Source: a virus
IMG/VR virus record: IMGVR_UViG_3300007514_000418
Coordinates: 1 to 23,558 of that record
DNA length: 23,558 nucleotides
Reading direction: 5' to 3' (one strand)
The notes beneath the pieces were generated by a model, which saw only the letters and a program-made list of their open reading frames with translations, was not told the origin of the DNA and did not search any database. Positions 10,001 through 16,000 of this stretch are shown piece after piece. The position numbers and the translations under genes were made by a program. Position 1 is the stretch's first letter, and every line of letters begins with the position of its first letter.

Positions 10001-13000
10001 TGGAACGAGATCCTGAACTAGCAACAGGTGTCAGTCCACTTATAGAAAAAGGTTACAAGAGTGGAGAAGCGAAGATATTACCGATTGATTTACAGCCGGG
10101 TCTTTTAGAACGGTTTGGTGTAGGTCAGTTAATGACTATAAAAAGCGGTGAGAATAAAGTTTTAGTTCGTGTAACAAATAAGCAATCTGCTGATAGTTAC
10201 AAGAGTAGAGAGTTAGCTCAAAAACTTGGGTATGATTATGATACGAGAACGCAGGATTGGGGTGAGCTTACAAAAAGCCATACTGTAATCGAGTTCGAGT
10301 TAGTAGCAGAAGATGTTGCTAAAACTGGTGCAAGTTTTGAATCAGAGGTTGAGAAGTTTTTAACTGATGCTTTAGCTGGTGGGGCTAGAACTTATCAGCC
10401 TCCTGCTCCTGATTTGACTCCTGCGAAGCAATCGGATTTAAGAAAGAATCTTGAAACAATAGAATCTTTGGGTGGGCAGTTAGATTATTATCCGCAGTCA
10501 ATACAAGATATTACGTTTCAAAATGTAGATGATGTTGTTGAATGGTCGAGTCCGTTTGGTACTCATAAACCTTATGTAACTGTTTTAGGTGACGTTGGAA
10601 CAGACTATTACTACACCGGCTTTCATTATCATGTTGTTGATGAAGGTAAACCAGTTGGTACTATTATCCGTTCAAAGAAAAAAGGAAAGACTACACACGT
10701 ATACATTCAAGGTGGTTGGAATCCTGTTATTCAGGATATTAAAAATCAGGTAGAAAGTATAACTGGTTACGAGTTTGATGTAGTTATTGTTCAAAAATAT
10801 TCAAGTGGTAATGTTGATTTAGGTTTCCATTGGGATAAAGAAACAGGGAAATGGCCTCTAGAACCTGAAGCGATTATTGCTTCTGTGAATCTTGGTGCGT
10901 CAAGAGATTTTGTTTTCAGACCACGACATTATGAAGAAGAACCAGCTAAACAAACATTCCAAATGTATTTTAATTACGGTAAGAAAGGTGCTTTAGGTAA
11001 AGCTAGTAACATCAAATCTGCTAGTACTTTTGGAGCTATTAAAGCAGGAGAGCGCACAGCTACTACTCGACCGTCTGGAACTGTTAAAGTTAAAAAAGGT
11101 GACATCGTTGCATTCACTAAAGATGAAGAAAAGATATACGCGCGTGTAACCAAAGTACATGAAACATCTAAAACTAATCCGAAACAATGGGCAAAATTAG
11201 AAGGTTACTCAGCAGAAGAAGCTACAAAGAATTGGACTAAAGGTAAAAAATATGGTGTAGGACATACACAGATTGTCTTTGAGTATCTACCTAAAGCACC
11301 TGCCGGTAAACGAGTAGAGTATCGCTGGGAACAATCCAGAGAAAAAGATCATGTACCGTTTGCATTAAGCGACAAAGATGTTTTCTTAATGCGCGAAGGC
11401 ACACAAGACGCTTGGGAACACAGCTTAATAAAAGGCAAAGGGCATGAAGGTCCGCGTATCAATTTGACTTTCAGACGACGCAATCCTGCTGTTCAGAAGA
11501 AAAAGCGTGGCGAGTCTGCAACACCATTCAGAGGTGGAGAACTTTCTACAAGAACTATTTCTGAAGTTAAAAAAATGACACCAGAGTTATTAAAAGCTAA
11601 CAGAGATAAAGTTTATTTATTCGGAGATAACACAAAACGTACAGGTAAAAGTGGGCAATCAATTATTCGTGATGAACCAAATGCTCATGGTATTCCTACT
11701 AAAAAAAGCGCAAAAGTATTCTGGACTGATGATACTTATGATGCTAATACAAAAGCGATTGATAAAGCATTTGATAGCATTCCTGAAGGTGAAATTGTAA
11801 TACCTAAAGATGGTTTAGGAACAGGGCGAGCAAAACTTAAAGAGAATGCTCCAAAAACATTTAAATATTTAGAATTAAAATTAAAAGAATTAAAACAATC
11901 TGGGAAACAAAGTGTAGTTTCACCACCAGCAGGATTTACTCCAGCTCCTCCAAAACCACCAGCATTTGCCCCTGCCCCACCGCCACCACCACAAGACCCT
12001 GCAACACAATTTGCAGGAGCGGCATACGACAAAGTAACACAAATGGGGGTACGTCCTCTTTTACGACAATTTTATATAAATGCTCCTAGTTTTGAACAAG
12101 GCACAATGCCTGCTGAAATTAATAATCTTATTAAAGAAATTAAAAGAACAGTAGGTGCAACACCTGAAGAAGAAAAATTCATTAGAGGGCTTATATCACA
12201 TAAAGATATAAACACCGGCTATCGCAACAACAACGCATTAGCTTGGATTGTTAATTATAAAGTCAACCCTGAAGCTTTAGTTGGTGGTACTGATTTAAAA
12301 CCTATTCTTGATCGCCAACTTGATAGAGGTAGAACAGAACTTAGCACTATAGCTGGTCAAGGTAGACTCCGATCTTTAAGAGCGCATGGTGGTTACGAGA
12401 AAACAATGCTACCTGTTAAACCAGATGAAGTAGAAATATTTTTCCCTCAAATTAATGGTGATGCCGCATTACACCTTGGGTATTTATTTGGAGCCGCAGA
12501 TGGCCCTTTGACTAATGAGTTAGCAAAAGCTCTTAAAGGTTTTCTTATTAAAGAATTAGGGAACGAGAAATTAGCTAGTGATACTTTTCACATGTTGAAC
12601 CCTATGAAAAATCCTGATGGTTCAATGATTCCAAGAGCTTGGTTGGAAAGAAATGTTCCTAAAGGTGGCACTTTGTTAGGTCAGCTAATAAATAATAATC
12701 CTTCAAATGGTACACTTGGATCGTTTATGCCTTTAGGTAAGCACACAGGTATTCAACAACAAACGGTGGTTGCTTTAGCAGGGTCACATAATAGTAAACA
12801 TGCTGATGCTGTTGCTAGAGCAATAGAAAAATGGAATGAATGGATTTATTCAAGCGGTGGGCAAATAGGTACAACGACACTCGATCATGCTGTGAACCCT
12901 CTGGGAGAATTAAAATCTTTGCCTGCTGTTAGAAGACTTTTTTCTTTATCAGAATATAAAGCAGATATAGGTTACGGCAGACAGATCAATTCTACGCAAA

Positions 13001-16000
13001 ATCAGAATATCCCACGAATGGGATACGGTCAGGATATTGCTAGAACGCCTTCTATTTATATCGCAGGCGAGGGTTGGGCTGATAAGAAAAGTGTTCCTTT
13101 AGGTTGGGTTGAAAAACGAGTCGATGGTGTACCTACAGGCGAATGGGTTCCTGAAGATATTACTCCTTCTCGTCCTTTTGAATCTACAGGCATTCCGGGA
13201 CTGGAAACAGAAGTTGAAGCACGAAATATACGTTTTCCAGAAGCACCGTCATCTCCTGCGGAACTTGCTTCTACTATTGACAGAAGAGAATATATTGAGG
13301 AAGAGATTATAAATCTTGCGGAAGCTTTGTTCTCTTTACCGAGTGGATCTAAAATAACTTATCCATTTTCTCCTACAGCTTCTTATGGTAGATGGAAAGG
13401 AGATTTGCCTTCTTATGATAGATTCGGATTTACTATTGATAGATTGATAAGAATAATTAATGAACATGGTAAGTCTACTACTTCTACTTTCGCAGATTTA
13501 GAAAGAGACATATGGGAAATTCTCGGAGATTTACCTGCCGCTTCACGTAATATCCCGAAAGAGCAGAAAGACTTACCGTATATAGGGCGTGTCGGTTTAC
13601 CGAAGCATGAAGGTATCAGAAGAATCTTTAAAGAATTTGAAGCGTCTGCTCTTGTACCTAACAAAGTATTAGAAGCGTATCCCATAGGAGACATCGCACA
13701 ATTTATTCCAGATATTCTAGCTCCGTGGCGTATGTCTTATGAAGAGATGCAATGGATAAATGATGCGCATCCAACACTCAGACAGGGAGATTCAGTAGAA
13801 GAATTAGCTAGACACGATATTGTTTGGCGAGAAGAAGAGTTTTTAAATTACGCTCACCCTGATGAACAATTCTTTCCGGGCGCAGGATTGTATAAAACAA
13901 AACCTCAAGAAATGCCTGTCCCTCGTGAAGGTGGTAAAGCAGAAATAGATGATGCTTTATTTAAGGCTGATTTGAAAGACATTGAGTTTTATATGATTAA
14001 TAAAATTTCAGGAGTTTCTGATAGAGAAATTGGAGAATTTTTAAAGTGGAGACAGCAACAAATAGAAGAAGCGACACGCAATATGGATGCTGTATGGCCA
14101 TTCTTCCGTGACCCACCTCAAGGTACTTTTGATTATGACGGAGCGGCTAAAACAATTTTAAGAAACCCAGATCCACAAGATTTCCCTATAGCTTTTAGAG
14201 AAACTGCTAAAGAACTTGAAGCTAAAGGCATTCCGATTGACGAAACAGCAAAACAAAATATGCCTACTAGAACAGCGGCCATAGTTAAAAGTAAATTAAG
14301 AGAGTTTCATCAATCAGCAAATCCGGGAGCATTATGGACGTATGACAGTGAAAGAGGTGCTTCTTTAAGACCAAAGGATATAGGTGGTTTCCACCATGGG
14401 ATAGAGATGATTGGTGTTAATCCTCGAACTTTAGCACCGGACGCTATTGAGACTACTATGGATTCAAATAAGATTTTCCATGTTTGGGAACACACAAAAA
14501 CAAAAGATATACACATACTTCCTGATACTGCTTATAATCCTAAAACTAAGGAATTAAATATACCTGCTGGTTTCAATCCAAAAGACTACAGATCACTAGG
14601 TTCTTTCGAAGCTGGATCTAACGACATGGCTCAGTTCACTGAAGTTCAAACACGCAAAATACAAAACGAAATGAATCATCTTTTAACTAACGCTGATAGA
14701 ACAGATAACATTGTAGGCGCTCAAGTTAATCATCCTATGCTACTTGAATTAACTGACTTCCCTAAAGACCCAGCTATAGCAGAATCACGAATCCATTTTC
14801 ATGGTAACAGCAGAATGTTGCCTGATAGAATGTTACACACAATGCCAGCACCGGCTCCTGCGGAAGGGCCGGGTGGGGCGATTATGTCAGGTATAAAACA
14901 CTTAGAGAAAGCTTTCTTCGGTGGGTATATGCATCCTGTTATTAAAGCAGGTGTTCGTGAACCGATGTTCTTATGGTATTTCGCTGAGTCTTGGGATAGT
15001 AAAGCGTTAGGTGTAACTGAGTTTTATCAGCATAGTGCTAATGCGTTTACAAGATTAGAGAAAACATTGATGAGGGAAGTGCCTAAATTCTTGATGCCTA
15101 GCAGATTATCGCCTCATCATCAAACTATGCACAACGGGGTGAAACAATTTGAGATCCCTGAATTGAGAAAATTTATTGAACAATTACGCAACAGAAGAAA
15201 AGGCGAAGATATTGAAGCCATTTTTGCTGATGTAGTAGATGACTGGATGTCAGGGGTTAAAGACAAAGACATGTTATTGGAGCAAGTGTTTGCTCTTCCT
15301 AAAGGCCAAGTGCATATTAAAAATGATTACATGTTACCTGATGGCACGAATCTTAAAGGTGTACATGATTTATCTAGAGCGTATAGAGAAGGTGCGATAG
15401 AAGACGCTTTGATGAATCGTTTACATTACGATGTGGAAACTATATTCGATTCAAAAGGATTGTTTCATAGAGTATTTCCGGGCAACGAAGAGTTCTTCTT
15501 CCATCTAAAAGAAACATCAACAAAAGCCGAATACGATTTAACCTTACGCAGTATTATGGAATGGATCGCTCAACAAGCTACTTCATACCAAGCAAGAGTT
15601 GATTTCACAATGCTTGATGCGGCTAAACGAATGAGTCACTACGTTGACCAACACACAAAACGTTCATTCTTTCAGGAGATGGTTGGTTCAGCGGTACCAT
15701 TCCATTTCGCGCATTTCCAATTCTTATCAAGATGGGTTAAAACACTTGAACATAACCCAGCGGCTATACCAAGATTGAATTGGTTACTGTTCGCCGCTCA
15801 ACAAACAGGATACAGATACGAAGATGAACGAACAGGGCAGATGCGAATTAAAATACCTTTCGTTGAAACAGGTGTAGGCATCTTCTTAGAAGTAATGAAT
15901 GACATACCAATAGTGCAAAAGTTCTTTGGTAGCAGATTGTTAAGCGTCTTCGAGGATGGAGTAGGGTTCCCTGAAAGATTTATCTTGCCGGGATATGACC

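Noticed and set aside
10957-11040. NADAR/RibA-like domain at FNYGKKGALGKASNIKSA
   Set aside because: The expected FY....LSNF core is absent, and the following GERTATTR block fits ASCH instead.
9313-11895. Pathway for genome-wide DNA hypermodification
   Set aside because: AlkB and ASCH could suggest base modification, but the window avoids CCWGG and GCWGC, which a fully modified genome would not need. No glycosyltransferase or base-synthesis gene is visible.
11736-12032. 98-codon minus-strand frame rich in Gly and Ala
   Set aside because: It is the reverse shadow of the proline/alanine-rich linker in the giant gene. Pro codons read backwards give Gly.
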